Both the position numbers and the translations under genes were made by a program. DNA of 64,000 bases from Jiangella sp. DSM 45060 (lineage in GTDB: Bacteria; Actinomycetota; Actinomycetes; Jiangellales; Jiangellaceae): the NCBI RefSeq assembly GCF_900105175.1, contig NZ_LT629771.1, positions 4,225,501-4,289,500 of the forward strand, in the 5' to 3' direction. Of this stretch, positions 1-8,417 are shown piece after piece (the first letter of the stretch is position 1; every line of letters starts with the position of its first letter). Under the pieces are notes generated by a model, which did no database searches, was not told the DNA's origin, and saw nothing but the letters and a program-made list of their open reading frames with translations.

Positions 1-1
1 C

Positions 2-1468
2 GCCGGCACCCTCGGCGAGGTGGTCGAGATCGGCGCGCCGGTGCGCGGCACCCTCGAGCCGTTGCCGGAGATCGCGCAGTTCCGCGCCTGGACCGCCGCC
101 AACGGTGTCGAGCACCTCGACAGCCTGATCCTGCCGCTGCTCGCGATCGGCAGCGGCCGTGCCCGTGAGGTCCGCGTCGACCTCACCAACACCAGCGACC
201 GGCCGCAGTCGGGCGCCGTCACGCTCTCGGTGCCGGCCGGCTTCGAGGTCTCCCCCGCCAGCCGGTCGTACCAGGACCTCGCGCCCGGCGCCGCCGGTGC
301 CGTCACGTTCACCGTCACCAACACCGACCCGTCGCTGCCGACGTCGAACCGGGCGCCCAACGACGGCCGGTACCCGATCGAGATCGTCACGACCTACGAC
401 GGCGGCTCGGCCGCCCAGGACGCCGCGTTCCTGCTGGTGCCGTCGCTCGCGCTGGAGAAGGCGGCCACCGCGCCGCGGGTGTCGGGCGACGTCGACGAGA
501 GCGAGTTCCCCGGCGCCGTCATCGACATCTCCACCCGCTGGGAGGGCGAGCAGGCGCCGGCGTCGGACATCTCCGGCCACGCCAGGATCACGTACACCGA
601 CGACGCGTTCTACGTCTACGTGAACGTCACCGACGACGTGCTCGGCTTCGTCCTGCCGCCCGAGGACACCAAGCGGCAGCGGCGCACCGACTCCGTCGAG
701 ATCAACATCGACCCGCGCGGGACGTCGGCGAACACGTCGACGGTGTTCATCGCCGGCGTCTTCCCGATCACCGACGACCCCGCCAACGGCAACCCGCCGA
801 GCTTCCACCGCGACCGCGACAACCGGCAGGGCCCCGGCCCGGAGACCGCGCCCGGCATGGAGGTCGCGTCGCGGGTCGGCGACCCCTACACCGGGTACAC
901 GGTGGTGGCGAAGATCCCGTTCGACGTGCTGCCCGACGCGCTCGACCCGGAGCACGTCGGCTTCAACATCCTCGTCAACGACTCCGACACCCAGGACAAG
1001 AGCACGCAGACCCGCATCGGCTGGTCCACCTGGCAGGGCGTGCGGGCCGACCCGTACCGGTGGGCCGTCGTCACGCTGCCGGAGCTGGCGGCCCAGCCGT
1101 CCGCGCCGAAGGAGCCGGTGCTGCCCGACACCGCCGCGAAGAGCGTCGACTCGCCGCAGAGCATCCTGCAGTCGGCCGGCGACAACGTCCCGCTGGGCGG
1201 CTGGCGCGCGCTGGGCGACGGGTCGGTCGAGGTGCTGGCGGCGTCGGCCTCCGGCGGCTCGGTCACGGCCCGGCTGCGGACGCGGCGGGCCGGGCAGGCC
1301 CGGGTCTTCGTCTGGGACGGCGCGGCCGTGCTCGGCCGGGTCGACCAACGGCTCGCGGCCGGCCGGCACGAGGTGACGGTCCCGCTGTCGGGCGCGCCCG
1401 ACGGGGCCTGGTTGCTGGTCTCGCTCGAGGCCGGCGAGGCCAACGACGCGGCGGCCTTCCGGCTCTGA
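2..1468 (+). CDS. C-terminal part of a secreted carbohydrate-binding protein (5' end outside window)
   Basis: The reading frame is open to the left edge, so this is the tail of a longer protein. The GTG at position 20 need not be the start. About 45-105 residues in there is a beta-sandwich stretch with alternating hydrophobics (VRVDLTNTSDRP) like the NEW3 domain found next to glycosidase modules. From about residue 140 to 350 a family-9-type carbohydrate-binding domain follows, with the motifs ITYTDDAFYVYVNVTDD and TDSVEINIDPRG. The last 100 residues look like a linker and a small beta domain. Proteins built this way are extracellular glycoside-active or sugar-binding enzymes; the catalytic part, if any, lies upstream and cannot be seen. 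A hairpin terminator follows the stop. The domain calls are pattern recognition, not a search result. Confidence 0.75.
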   Translation, partial: AGTLGEVVEIGAPVRGTLEPLPEIAQFRAWTAANGVEHLDSLILPLLAIGSGRAREVRVDLTNTSDRPQSGAVTLSVPAGFEVSPASRSYQDLAPGAAGAVTFTVTNTDPSLPTSNRAPNDGRYPIEIVTTYDGGSAAQDAAFLLVPSLALEKAATAPRVSGDVDESEFPGAVIDISTRWEGEQAPASDISGHARITYTDDAFYVYVNVTDDVLGFVLPPEDTKRQRRTDSVEINIDPRGTSANTSTVFIAGVFPITDDPANGNPPSFHRDRDNRQGPGPETAPGMEVASRVGDPYTGYTVVAKIPFDVLPDALDPEHVGFNILVNDSDTQDKSTQTRIGWSTWQGVRADPYRWAVVTLPELAAQPSAPKEPVLPDTAAKSVDSPQSILQSAGDNVPLGGWRALGDGSVEVLAASASGGSVTARLRTRRAGQARVFVWDGAAVLGRVDQRLAAGRHEVTVPLSGAPDGAWLLVSLEAGEANDAAAFRL

Positions 1469-1473
1469 CCGGT

Positions 1474-1510
1474 GGTTCCCTCGCGGCCGGGCGGCGGCCG
1501 CGAGGGAACC
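1474..1510. terminator. Bidirectional hairpin terminator
   Basis: Perfect 15-bp inverted repeat, GGTTCCCTCGCGGCC (1474-1488) and its complement (1496-1510), with a 7-nt loop. It sits between two convergent genes ending at 1468 and 1518. There is no clear T-run, as is common for actinobacterial terminators. Confidence 0.8.
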
Positions 1511-1517
1511 CGTCCCC

Positions 1518-2714
1518 CTACGGAACGAGCCGGGCGGCCGACGCGGTGACGGCGCCGTCGCCGCCGAACGTCACGCGGGCGCCGAGCCAGTGGCCGTCCG
1601 GCACCGCGACGCAGCCGCCGCGGCCGGTGGTCGCCTCGGCCGTCCTCTCGCCGCGCTCGAACCGCACCGGCTTGCCCGGGAAGCCGAACCCGTTGTCCGC
1701 GTTGACCAGGCAGACCTCGTCGATACGGCCGTGCTCGCCGCGGCCGGTCTCGATGACGGAGCCGACCGCCTCCCCCGCGGCGGCGACGATCAGCGCCGGC
1801 TGGTTCGTTTGCACGCCGTCGGCGCCCATCGCGCGGGCCTGCAGGAACTGCGCGACCTCCTGCTCCGGGCCGGCGTCGTAGGCGTGCGGCATGACGATCG
1901 CACAGTTGTCGTGGGCGGCCGCGACGGACTCCGGCGTGTACTCGTCCAGCCGCGACCCGAACACCTTGAAGATCCCGGCGATCTCGTAGATCAGGACGTT
2001 CGGCTCCCACCGGTCCCGGTTGTAGATGAGCCGGGCGGCCGGCTCGGCCAGGAAGATGCGCGCGTCGCCGGAGTTGAAGATCGACTCCTCGATCAGGCCG
2101 TACTCGCCGACCAGCTCGGCCAGCTCGCCCTCCTCGGTGACCGAGCCCTTGACGTCCAGCTCGACGCCCTTCCCGGCCCGCTGGGCGAGCGCCAGCACCT
2201 CCTCCAGCGACGCGACCTGCGCGGGGTCGTAGGCGCTGCCCTTCCACGGCGCGTAGTCGGCCGCGTTGAGCGCCCTGACCTCGTCGAAGGTGAGGTCGGC
2301 GACGTTGCCGGTGCCGTCGGTGGTGCGGTCGACGGTGGAGTCGTGCAGCGCGACGAACCGGCCGTCCTTCGTCTGCTGGACGTCCACCTCGACGAGGTCG
2401 ACGCCGTAGGCGAACGCGTAGGCGTAGGAGTCCAGCGTGTTCTCCGGCGCCAGCGTCAGTGCGCCGCGGTGGGCGGAGATGACGGCGTCTTCGGCGCCCG
2501 CGTCCGGTGTCCCGGCGTCGGCCCAGCGGTCCGGCTCGGGTGTCTGGTCGCAGGCCGGCGGGTCCGTCAGCGGGCGCAGCTGGGCGAGCGCCTGCCGGAA
2601 CTGCTCGATCCGCGGATCCTCCTCATCAGCGCCGGCCTGTGTCGCGGCCAGGCCGGTGAGCAGCGCGAACGCGCCGGCGGCCGCCACCGTCCGGCGCAGC
2701 GTCCTCGGAGCCAT
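1518..2714 (-). CDS. Secreted glycerophosphodiester phosphodiesterase
   Basis: A 398-residue exported protein that should hydrolyse glycerophosphodiesters to glycerol-3-phosphate and an alcohol. The first 30 residues form a signal peptide (MAPRTLRRTVAAAGAFALL, then ATQAGA). The family signature ISAHRGALTLAPENT is at about residue 85, followed by the metal and catalytic motifs VEVDVQ and LHDSTVDRTTDGTG; the TIM barrel runs to about residue 330. The last 80 residues (CLVNADNGFGFPG onward) are an added beta domain. I chose the ATG at 2714 because GAGAGGA stands just upstream and the signal peptide begins there. The frame stays open further upstream, but only through repeat sequence with no protein character. 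It converges on the gene ending at 1468. Confidence 0.9.
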   Translation of the reverse strand: MAPRTLRRTVAAAGAFALLTGLAATQAGADEEDPRIEQFRQALAQLRPLTDPPACDQTPEPDRWADAGTPDAGAEDAVISAHRGALTLAPENTLDSYAYAFAYGVDLVEVDVQQTKDGRFVALHDSTVDRTTDGTGNVADLTFDEVRALNAADYAPWKGSAYDPAQVASLEEVLALAQRAGKGVELDVKGSVTEEGELAELVGEYGLIEESIFNSGDARIFLAEPAARLIYNRDRWEPNVLIYEIAGIFKVFGSRLDEYTPESVAAAHDNCAIVMPHAYDAGPEQEVAQFLQARAMGADGVQTNQPALIVAAAGEAVGSVIETGRGEHGRIDEVCLVNADNGFGFPGKPVRFERGERTAEATTGRGGCVAVPDGHWLGARVTFGGDGAVTASAARLVP

Positions 2715-2854
2715 GTCTGATCCTCTCGACGAGCGTGCGGGGCCTCGTCGAGTCTTCGCGCCCCCGGTGAACCCCGCGCGACGGCGACACGGCCTCCACG
2801 CGACGTTTCGGCTCCACGACACAGGGTGCGGACCGGCACCGGGCGGCGAACGAC

Positions 2855-3222
2855 GAGCCGAGCGGAGCCGGGAGCCCGCGACGAGCGGCAAGCGGGCGGC
2901 ACCTTCTGCGGCGCGAGGTTGTCGGTGCCCTTCTGCGGCGCGACGTTGTCGGTGCCCTTCTGCGGCGCGACGTTGTCGGTGCCCTTCTGCGGCGCGACGT
3001 TGTCGGTGCCCGCCCGTAGGGTGGGCCCCACCCGGGCCGGGAGGGGTCGACCTACCACGGTGCGACGAGGCAAGTGGCCCAGGAGCCGAGCGGAGTCGAT
3101 TGCCGAGACGCCACCCACGGCCCGTGAGCGGCCGCGGACAAAGAGCACAGCGGAGCCGGTAGCCAACCCGAAGCAAACCCGTGACCGGCCAGCGGAGAAG
3201 AAGCCCAGCAGAGCTGGAAGCC
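2855..3222. repeat. Degenerate repeats with a 22-bp core
   Basis: A 22-bp core, roughly GAGCCCAGCGGAGCCGGTAG plus CC, occurs at 2855-2876, 3083-3104, 3143-3164 and 3201-3222. The last three copies are 58-60 bp apart and the DNA between them is also related (CCCGTGAGCGGCC against CCCGTGACCGGCC). This suggests old tandem duplications of a unit of about 60 bp. Function is unknown. Confidence 0.6.
2901..3008. repeat. Four tandem 27-bp repeats
   Basis: Units begin at 2901, 2928, 2955 and 2982. The last three are identical and the first differs by two bases. Each contains GCGGCGCGACGTTGTCGG, with the near-dyad GAC/GTC around a 3-bp centre. Because 27 is a multiple of three, every frame is open: the minus strand reads TDNVAPQKG repeatedly. 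The array sits about 190 bp upstream of the GDPD start, so it may lie in or above that promoter. Confidence 0.85.
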
Positions 3223-3425
3223 GGGGCCCATTTTCCGGCCGCCCCCTGACGCTGCTTTGAACGGGGGCGCGGGCGGCCGGGTCAAGCGGTCACCCGTCCC
3301 GCGAAGCGCCGAACGGTCCGCTCGAGGCGGCCGACCGCGCCCCCGACCATGGAAAGCAGCAGGGGGCAGGCGAACGGTCAGAACCCAGCCAACGAGGGCC
3401 CGGCCAACCGACCCCGGCCAACACG

Positions 3426-4661
3426 TCAGGGCGTGTCGGGGGCCGAACCGGTCGACGGCACCTCGCTGCCGTTCACGGACGCCGCGCGGCGGAACTCGAG
3501 CACCGCCAGCACCCCCAGCACGACCAGCGAGAACGTCGCCGTCGCCAGGCCGCTGCGCCCGGCCATCACCGGCACGCCGGCCAGCAGCACGGCCACCGCG
3601 GCGACCGCCGGCCAGCCGGCCCGGTGCCGGACCCGCACACTGCAAGCCAGCAGGCCGAGCAGGAACAGCGCCGGCCCGCCCAGCACGGCCAGCGCGCCGG
3701 TGGTCCCCATCTCGTCCCCCGGGTGCGCGACCACCAGCTCGTCCCCGACGGCCATGAGGACGATGCCTGCGACGATCGGGACGTGCAGGTAGGTGTAGAT
3801 GTCGCGGCCGAGCGCGCCGACGTCCTCACTGCTGCTGTGCCCGAGGCGGTGCGCGATGACCGGCGACGCGCCGGAGAAGTACAGCCACCACAGCGCCACG
3901 GAGCCCAGGAACGACACGCCCAGCGCGAGGCCGTTCTCCAGGCTCATCTCGGTGCCCGACGCGGTGACGCCGGTGAGCACGATGCTCTCGCCCAGCGCGA
4001 TGATGACGAACAGCTGGAACCGCTCGGCGAAGTGGTGCCCGTCGATCGCCCACTGGCTCATCGGCGCGCTGCCGTCGCCGGGCACCCAGTACTGCGCCAG
4101 CGGTCCGGAGAGGTCGAGCGCCAACGCGACCAGCCAGAGCGGCCAGCGGGCGTCGTCGACGAGGCCGCCGGCCACCCAGAGCGGCGCGGACGCGACCGAC
4201 CAGGCGAGGATGTGCCGGAAGTTCCGGTTGAACGTGCCCGGTGGCGTGACGATGACGACGAACAGGTTGCGGCCGATCTGCAGGGCGGCGTAGCTGCACG
4301 CGAACAGCAGCGCGAGGTCGCCGAAGCCCTCCGGGATCGCGACCGCCATCAGCAGGCTGGCCAGCATGACGAACGTCAGCACCAGCCGCACGGGGGCGGT
4401 CTCGGGGTCGAACCAGTTCGCCATCCAGGTCGTGTAGTTCCACGCCCAGTAGACGGCCAGCAGCATGAACGCCGTCTCGGCGGCGCCGGTCCAGGTCAGG
4501 TGGCTGGCCAGCAGGTGGTGCGAGAGCTGGGTGACGGCGAAGACGTAGACGAGGTCGAAGAACAGCTCGAAGAAGGTCGCCCGCTGCTCGAGCCCGGACC
4601 GTCGCATGATCCGGATCTGCGGGATGACCGAGCCGCTGCCCTCGGGTGTCGCGTCGGACAT
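3426..4661 (-). CDS. Low-temperature-requirement A (LtrA) family membrane protein
   Basis: A 411-residue polytopic membrane protein. The family hallmark RATFFELFFDLVYVFAVTQLS is at residues 27-48, followed by about nine or ten hydrophobic segments, WAIDGHHFAERFQLFVIIALGES near the middle, and GHSSSEDVGALGRDIYTYLH later. LtrA was named for growth of Listeria at low temperature; its biochemical role is unknown. The ATG at 4661 has no good ribosome-binding site, and a second start (MRRSGLEQR) 18 codons in is possible. It follows the lipoprotein gene by 47 bp on the same strand and could be the last gene of the two-component operon. Confidence 0.85.
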   Translation of the reverse strand: MSDATPEGSGSVIPQIRIMRRSGLEQRATFFELFFDLVYVFAVTQLSHHLLASHLTWTGAAETAFMLLAVYWAWNYTTWMANWFDPETAPVRLVLTFVMLASLLMAVAIPEGFGDLALLFACSYAALQIGRNLFVVIVTPPGTFNRNFRHILAWSVASAPLWVAGGLVDDARWPLWLVALALDLSGPLAQYWVPGDGSAPMSQWAIDGHHFAERFQLFVIIALGESIVLTGVTASGTEMSLENGLALGVSFLGSVALWWLYFSGASPVIAHRLGHSSSEDVGALGRDIYTYLHVPIVAGIVLMAVGDELVVAHPGDEMGTTGALAVLGGPALFLLGLLACSVRVRHRAGWPAVAAVAVLLAGVPVMAGRSGLATATFSLVVLGVLAVLEFRRAASVNGSEVPSTGSAPDTP

Positions 4662-4708
4662 GAGCGGGAGCGTAGTCCTGCCGCTCGTGTCCGGCGACGC
4701 ACGTTCGC

Positions 4709-5842
4709 TCAGCGCGTGGCCGCGCCGCGGTCGCGCAGCGCCGCGATGGCCACCGCGTCGGAGCGCTGACCTGCGACGTCGCCGGTCTCGGTGTCGATGG
4801 CCAGCTGACGGGCGACGAGGTCGAGCCGCGCGCCGTCGACCTCGGCCGGCGGGCGGTAGGGCAGGGTGAGGTCGAGGACGGCGGTCGCGGTGTCGACGGC
4901 CGCCTGCCGCACCGCCGTGGGGTCGCCGGCTCCGGACAGCCGGCCGAGCGCGTCGTCGAGCGCGGCGGCCAGCGCGGGTGGCGCGGTGTCGTCGGGCCGG
5001 TCCCGCCAGGCGGACGTCATCGCGTCGACGGAGGCGCCGACGGCGAGCCCGGCGCCCGCGTCGTCGTAGACCCGCGCCGCGCCGCCGGCCAGCTGCGTCA
5101 GCACCGCCGGGACCGCACCGGCCGCGGCGTCGGCCGGCACGGCGACGGCCACCTGGACCAGCTCGTCGGAGGTCTCGGCGCGGAACTCCCCGTACCCCGG
5201 CGCGAACACCTTGTGCTCGACGGTGCCGTCCATGAGGTGCTCCTCGGTGGCGACCGCGCCGTCGACGAGCCCGCGGGGGCCGTCGACGGTGACCGCGGCG
5301 TCCTGGATCGTGACCTCCTCGAACACGAGGTCCGGGATGTTCTCCGGCCGGAAGACGTCACCCGGACGCGGCTGCGCGGGCATGATCAGCCCGCCCGGCC
5401 CGTCGCGGCCGGCCAGCCAGCTGCCCTCGTGGTCGGCGACCACGCCCCGCTCGTAGTTGTCGACGTCCTCGCCGAGGTACCAGACACCGCCGTCGTCGTC
5501 CTGCGCGTAGTAGTCGAGTGCGACCTCGACGACGCGACCGGACCGGTAGGCGACGTACTGCGACACGACGGCGTCGATCCGCCGGCCGTCCCAGGTGATG
5601 GTGCGCGTCCGCGGCAGTGTGGTGACCTCGACGCGCAGCGGCTCGCCCTCCTCGGTGCCGAGTTGGAGGGTCTGGCCGCCGGGCGAGACCGGGAACAGCG
5701 GGTTGTCGATGACCGTCGGTTCCGAGAACGACGGCCGCGCGGTGTCGACCCGCCGGATAGGGGCGCCGGTGTCCTGGCTCGCGCCGCAGCCGGCCAGCAG
5801 CGCGCCGGCCACGGCGATCGCGAGCCCCGCCGCCGCGCGCAC
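4709..5842 (-). CDS. Conserved lipoprotein
   Basis: A 377-residue exported protein. A hydrophobic stretch ends in a lipobox (ALLAGC) at about residue 20, so the mature protein should be lipid-anchored outside the membrane. The core has the pattern NPLFPVSPGGQ, then VVEVALDYYAQDDDGGVWYLG, then GSWLAGRDGPGGLIMPAQP. I recognise this as a widespread uncharacterised family with a Tyr/Trp-rich beta fold. The C-terminal 150 residues are helical and Ala-rich. The GTG at 5842 is chosen because it lies just past the PepSY gene stop (2-bp gap) and begins a signal peptide; longer upstream frames are Arg-rich and unlikely. It probably works with the PepSY protein in an envelope role controlled by the two-component system. 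Confidence 0.7.
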   Translation of the reverse strand: MRAAAGLAIAVAGALLAGCGASQDTGAPIRRVDTARPSFSEPTVIDNPLFPVSPGGQTLQLGTEEGEPLRVEVTTLPRTRTITWDGRRIDAVVSQYVAYRSGRVVEVALDYYAQDDDGGVWYLGEDVDNYERGVVADHEGSWLAGRDGPGGLIMPAQPRPGDVFRPENIPDLVFEEVTIQDAAVTVDGPRGLVDGAVATEEHLMDGTVEHKVFAPGYGEFRAETSDELVQVAVAVPADAAAGAVPAVLTQLAGGAARVYDDAGAGLAVGASVDAMTSAWRDRPDDTAPPALAAALDDALGRLSGAGDPTAVRQAAVDTATAVLDLTLPYRPPAEVDGARLDLVARQLAIDTETGDVAGQRSDAVAIAALRDRGAATR

Positions 5843-5844
5843 CG

Positions 5845-6162
5845 TCAGTCCTCGGTGTCGCCGGCGCCGTCGGACTCGTCGCTGAGCACGGCGAAGTCCT
5901 GGTCGAGGTGGACGTCGACCTGGGTGCCGTCGTCGAGGGTGACCTCGACCTCGTAGTAGCCCTCCTCGTCGCCGACCTCGGTGCCGGTGACGGTGCCGCC
6001 GCCGGTGTGGTCGAGGGCGGCCGCGCTCGCCTGCTGCAGCGCGTCGCCGGTGATGGGCCGCTCGCGGCCGTCGTCGTCTCCGCTCGCCGCCGCGCCCGTG
6101 GTGGCGATCGCTCCGGCCGCCACCAGCGCGGCGGCTCCGATCCATGCCTTGGTGTTCGTCAT
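5845..6162 (-). CDS. Exported PepSY-domain protein
   Basis: A 105-residue protein with a signal peptide (TKAWIGAAALVAAGAIATT) followed by an acidic PepSY-like domain. The domain shows ITGDALQQASAAALDHTGGGTVTGTE and then a beta hairpin, YYEVEVTLDDGTQVDVHLD, and ends in an acidic tail. PepSY proteins often accompany envelope two-component systems and are thought to modulate proteases or bind small ligands. An in-frame ATG at 6177 would add five residues. The upstream gap of 47 bp carries a tandem motif also present before the response regulator gene, so I infer it is a direct target of that regulator. Confidence 0.8.
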   Translation of the reverse strand: MTNTKAWIGAAALVAAGAIATTGAAASGDDDGRERPITGDALQQASAAALDHTGGGTVTGTEVGDEEGYYEVEVTLDDGTQVDVHLDQDFAVLSDESDGAGDTED

Positions 6163-6185
6163 GACACGAGCGTGCATCGGCGGTG

Positions 6186-6203
6186 CTGAACCGGCGCTGA
6201 ACG
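6186..6203. promoter_or_regulatory. Candidate response-regulator site: CTGAAC direct repeat
   Basis: CTGAACC at 6186 and CTGAACG at 6197 are 11 bp apart start to start, one helical turn, as expected for OmpR/PhoB-type regulators. The site lies 24-41 bp upstream of the PepSY gene. The same arrangement occurs at 8215-8232. Confidence 0.6.
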
Positions 6204-6209
6204 CGGCGG

Positions 6210-7511
6210 TCATCCAGCGGGCAGGCGGACGACGAACCGGGCGCCGCCGCCGTTGCGCTCCCCCACCTCGACGGCGCCGTCGTGGGCCCGGACCAGCTCG
6301 TCGACGATGGCCAGGCCCAGACCGGCGCCGCCGGCGTCGCGGTCGCGGGCTTCGTCGAGTCGGACGAAGCGGTGCAGCACGCGCTCGCGGTCGGCGGGCG
6401 GGATGCCGGGACCGTCGTCCTCGACGACCAGGCGGACCGTGCCGTCGCGCGACGCCACCGACAGCGCGACGACCCCGGCGGCGTGCCGGACCGCGTTGTC
6501 GCCGAGGTTGCGCAGCACCCGCCGCAGGGCGGCGGCGTCGCCGCTCACCCGGGCCGCGGCGACCCCGGTGGTGTCGACGGTGACGGCGCCGGACGCCCGG
6601 AGTCGCGCGGCCTCCTCCAGCACGAGGTCGTCGAGGTCGACGGGGTGCGCGGCGAGCCGCAGCAGGTGCTCGTCGGCGCGGGCGAGCACCAGCAGGTCCT
6701 CGACCAGCCGCTGCACGCGCAGGTCCTCGGCCAGGACGGTGCCCGCGAGAGCCGGGACGGTGGTGCGGCCGGGATGCGCCAGCGCCACCTCGGCGTGCTG
6801 CCGGATCGACGCCACCGGCGAGCGCAGCTCGTGCGACGCGTCGGAGACGAACCGGCGTTGCCGGGTCTGCGCGTCCTCGAGGCGGTCCAGCATGCGGTTC
6901 ATGGTGCGGGCCAGCCGGGCGATCTCGTCGTCGCCGCGGCCGGCGGGGACGCGGCGGTGCAACTCGGCGGCGGAGATCGCGTCGACCTCGGCCCGGACCG
7001 CCTCGACCGGAGCCAGCGCCCGGCCCGTCGTCCACCACGTCGTGACCCCGACGACGGCGAGCAGGACCGGCAGGCCGACGCCGAGCAGCCGGGTCACCAC
7101 CCCGGTCGCGTCGGCGACGTCGTCGGTGGACTGGCCCGCCACCACGACGGTCCGGTCGCCGGAGCGCACCGCGACCGCCAGCATGTCCTCGCCGCCGACG
7201 TCCACCCGGGCGGTGTCGCCGGGACGCACGTCGACGGCCGCGATGCCCGCCACGTTCGGGGTGGCGGCGACCACCGCACCGTCCTCGACCACCTGCACGA
7301 ACCCGTCGTCGTCGGCGACCAGGCGCGGGTCGGCGGCATCCACCGACACGGCCCGAGACCGTGCCGCGTCGGCCACCTGCTCGAGCAGCGCCGACCGCAT
7401 GACGACGACCAGCGCGACGCCGCCGAGCAGCAGCGCCAGCCCGGCGACCAGCACCGCCCCGGCCGTGGTGCGCACCCGGACCGAGCCCCGGCGCCCGCGC
7501 TCAGCCGCCAT
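6210..7511 (-). CDS. Sensor histidine kinase
   Basis: A 433-residue membrane kinase. The first transmembrane helix (AVLVAGLALLLGGVALVVVM) is at about 17-38, then an extracytoplasmic sensor domain, and a second helix (LLGVGLPVLLAVVGV) near 165. A HAMP linker is followed by the dimerisation domain with the phosphoacceptor His in SDASHELRSP (about residue 227). The ATPase domain has the N box NLGDNAVRHA, the G1 box VEDDGPGIPP and the G2 box GAGLGLAIV. The ATG at 7511 overlaps the end of the response regulator gene by 11 bp, which indicates coupled translation. The kinase should phosphorylate that regulator. The signal is unknown; the downstream PepSY protein hints at envelope stress or a metal. 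Confidence 0.93.
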   Translation of the reverse strand: MAAERGRRGSVRVRTTAGAVLVAGLALLLGGVALVVVMRSALLEQVADAARSRAVSVDAADPRLVADDDGFVQVVEDGAVVAATPNVAGIAAVDVRPGDTARVDVGGEDMLAVAVRSGDRTVVVAGQSTDDVADATGVVTRLLGVGLPVLLAVVGVTTWWTTGRALAPVEAVRAEVDAISAAELHRRVPAGRGDDEIARLARTMNRMLDRLEDAQTRQRRFVSDASHELRSPVASIRQHAEVALAHPGRTTVPALAGTVLAEDLRVQRLVEDLLVLARADEHLLRLAAHPVDLDDLVLEEAARLRASGAVTVDTTGVAAARVSGDAAALRRVLRNLGDNAVRHAAGVVALSVASRDGTVRLVVEDDGPGIPPADRERVLHRFVRLDEARDRDAGGAGLGLAIVDELVRAHDGAVEVGERNGGGARFVVRLPAG

Positions 7512-8178
7512 CGGCGGCCATCCGGTAGCCCGCGCCGCGCACCGTCTCGATGCTCCGGCGTCCGAACGGGCGGTCCAGCTTCGTGCGCAGGTGCCCGATG
7601 TAGACCTCGACGATGTTGGGGTCGCCGTCGTACGCCTCGTCCCACACATGCCGCAGGATCTCCGTCTTCGGCAGCACCTCGCCGCGCCGGCGCAGCAGGA
7701 ACTCCAGCACCGAGAACTCCCGCGCGGTCAGCTCCACCTCCCGCTCGCCGCGCCACGCCCGCCGCGAGCCGGGGTCGGCCCGCAGGTCGCCCGCCTCCAG
7801 CACGACCGGCCGTTCCCGCAGGTCGCGGCGGAGCAGCGCGTGCAGGCGGGCGACCAGCACGTGGTGCGAGAACGGCTTGGTGAGGTAGTCGTCGGCGCCG
7901 GTGTCGAGGGCCTCGACCTCGTCCCACTCGCCGTCCTTGGCGGTGAGCACCAGGATCGGCGTCCACACGTCGCGCTCGCGCAGCCGCGCGCAGACCTGGT
8001 AGCCGTTGAGGCCGGGCAGCAGCAGGTCGAGCACGATCGCGTCGTAGGGGTGCTCGGTGGCCGACCACAGCCCGTCGGTGCCGGAGTGGGCGACGTCGAC
8101 GGCGAACCCCTCGGCCTCGAGGCCGGCGCGGATCCCGTCGGCCAGCCGCCGCTCGTCCTCGACCACCAGGACGCGCAT
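7501..8178 (-). CDS. OmpR/PhoB-family response regulator
   Basis: A 225-residue DNA-binding regulator. The receiver domain (1-115) has the acidic pair in VVEDE, the phosphoacceptor Asp51 in YDAIVLDLLLPG and the conserved Lys in LTKPF. The winged-helix effector domain (about 125-220) shows LTAREFSVLEFLLRR and GDPNIVEVYIGHLRTKLD. The start at 8178 has a near-perfect ribosome-binding site, GGAGGTGACGCG, before the ATG. It is the first gene of an operon with the kinase, PepSY protein, lipoprotein and perhaps the LtrA-type gene. The tandem CTGAAC motif just upstream suggests autoregulation. Confidence 0.95.
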   Translation of the reverse strand: MRVLVVEDERRLADGIRAGLEAEGFAVDVAHSGTDGLWSATEHPYDAIVLDLLLPGLNGYQVCARLRERDVWTPILVLTAKDGEWDEVEALDTGADDYLTKPFSHHVLVARLHALLRRDLRERPVVLEAGDLRADPGSRRAWRGEREVELTAREFSVLEFLLRRRGEVLPKTEILRHVWDEAYDGDPNIVEVYIGHLRTKLDRPFGRRSIETVRGAGYRMAADGG

Positions 8179-8214
8179 CGCGTCACCTCCGGTCCCGACC
8201 CTGCGGCGGCGCAC

Positions 8215-8232
8215 CTGAACGCCCGCTGAACG
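8215..8232. promoter_or_regulatory. Candidate response-regulator site: CTGAACG direct repeat
   Basis: CTGAACG at 8215 and again at 8226, 11 bp start to start, 37 bp upstream of the response regulator start. It matches the pair at 6186-6203. It lies in the divergent gap before the HupE-type gene, so it could affect both directions. Confidence 0.6.
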
Positions 8233-8417
8233 CGCCGACGACGGCCCCTGCGGCCACTCGCGCCGTTCCCATACCCCCAAGTCTCACCCCGCGAGCCGCC
8301 GGTCGTCGCCGGTGCGAACCCTGGGCGAACAACGGGCGACGACCATTGCCGCCGGGAACTCCGGCAAACCAGGGTGATCCCGGCGGGGTGCCGGATCGCG
8401 TGGACCGGAAGGCGGGC

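Larger units (their letters stand above)
2715..3425. other. 711-bp gene-free interval rich in repeats
   Basis: No credible coding sequence. It holds the GDPD ribosome-binding site at its left end, a block of four 27-bp tandem repeats, a small GGGTGGG/CCCACCC dyad near 3018-3032, and a set of degenerate repeats of about 60 bp. The LtrA-type gene ends at 3426. Open frames here (for example the minus-strand frame across 3052-3645) are repeat translation. Confidence 0.7.

Noticed and set aside
2901-3008. Repeat block considered as a CRISPR array
   Set aside because: Units are directly joined with no spacers, only four copies, and no cas genes.
2715-3176. Upstream extension of the GDPD gene through the repeats
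   Set aside because: The added stretch is repeat translation; the signal peptide and ribosome-binding site mark the ATG at 2714.
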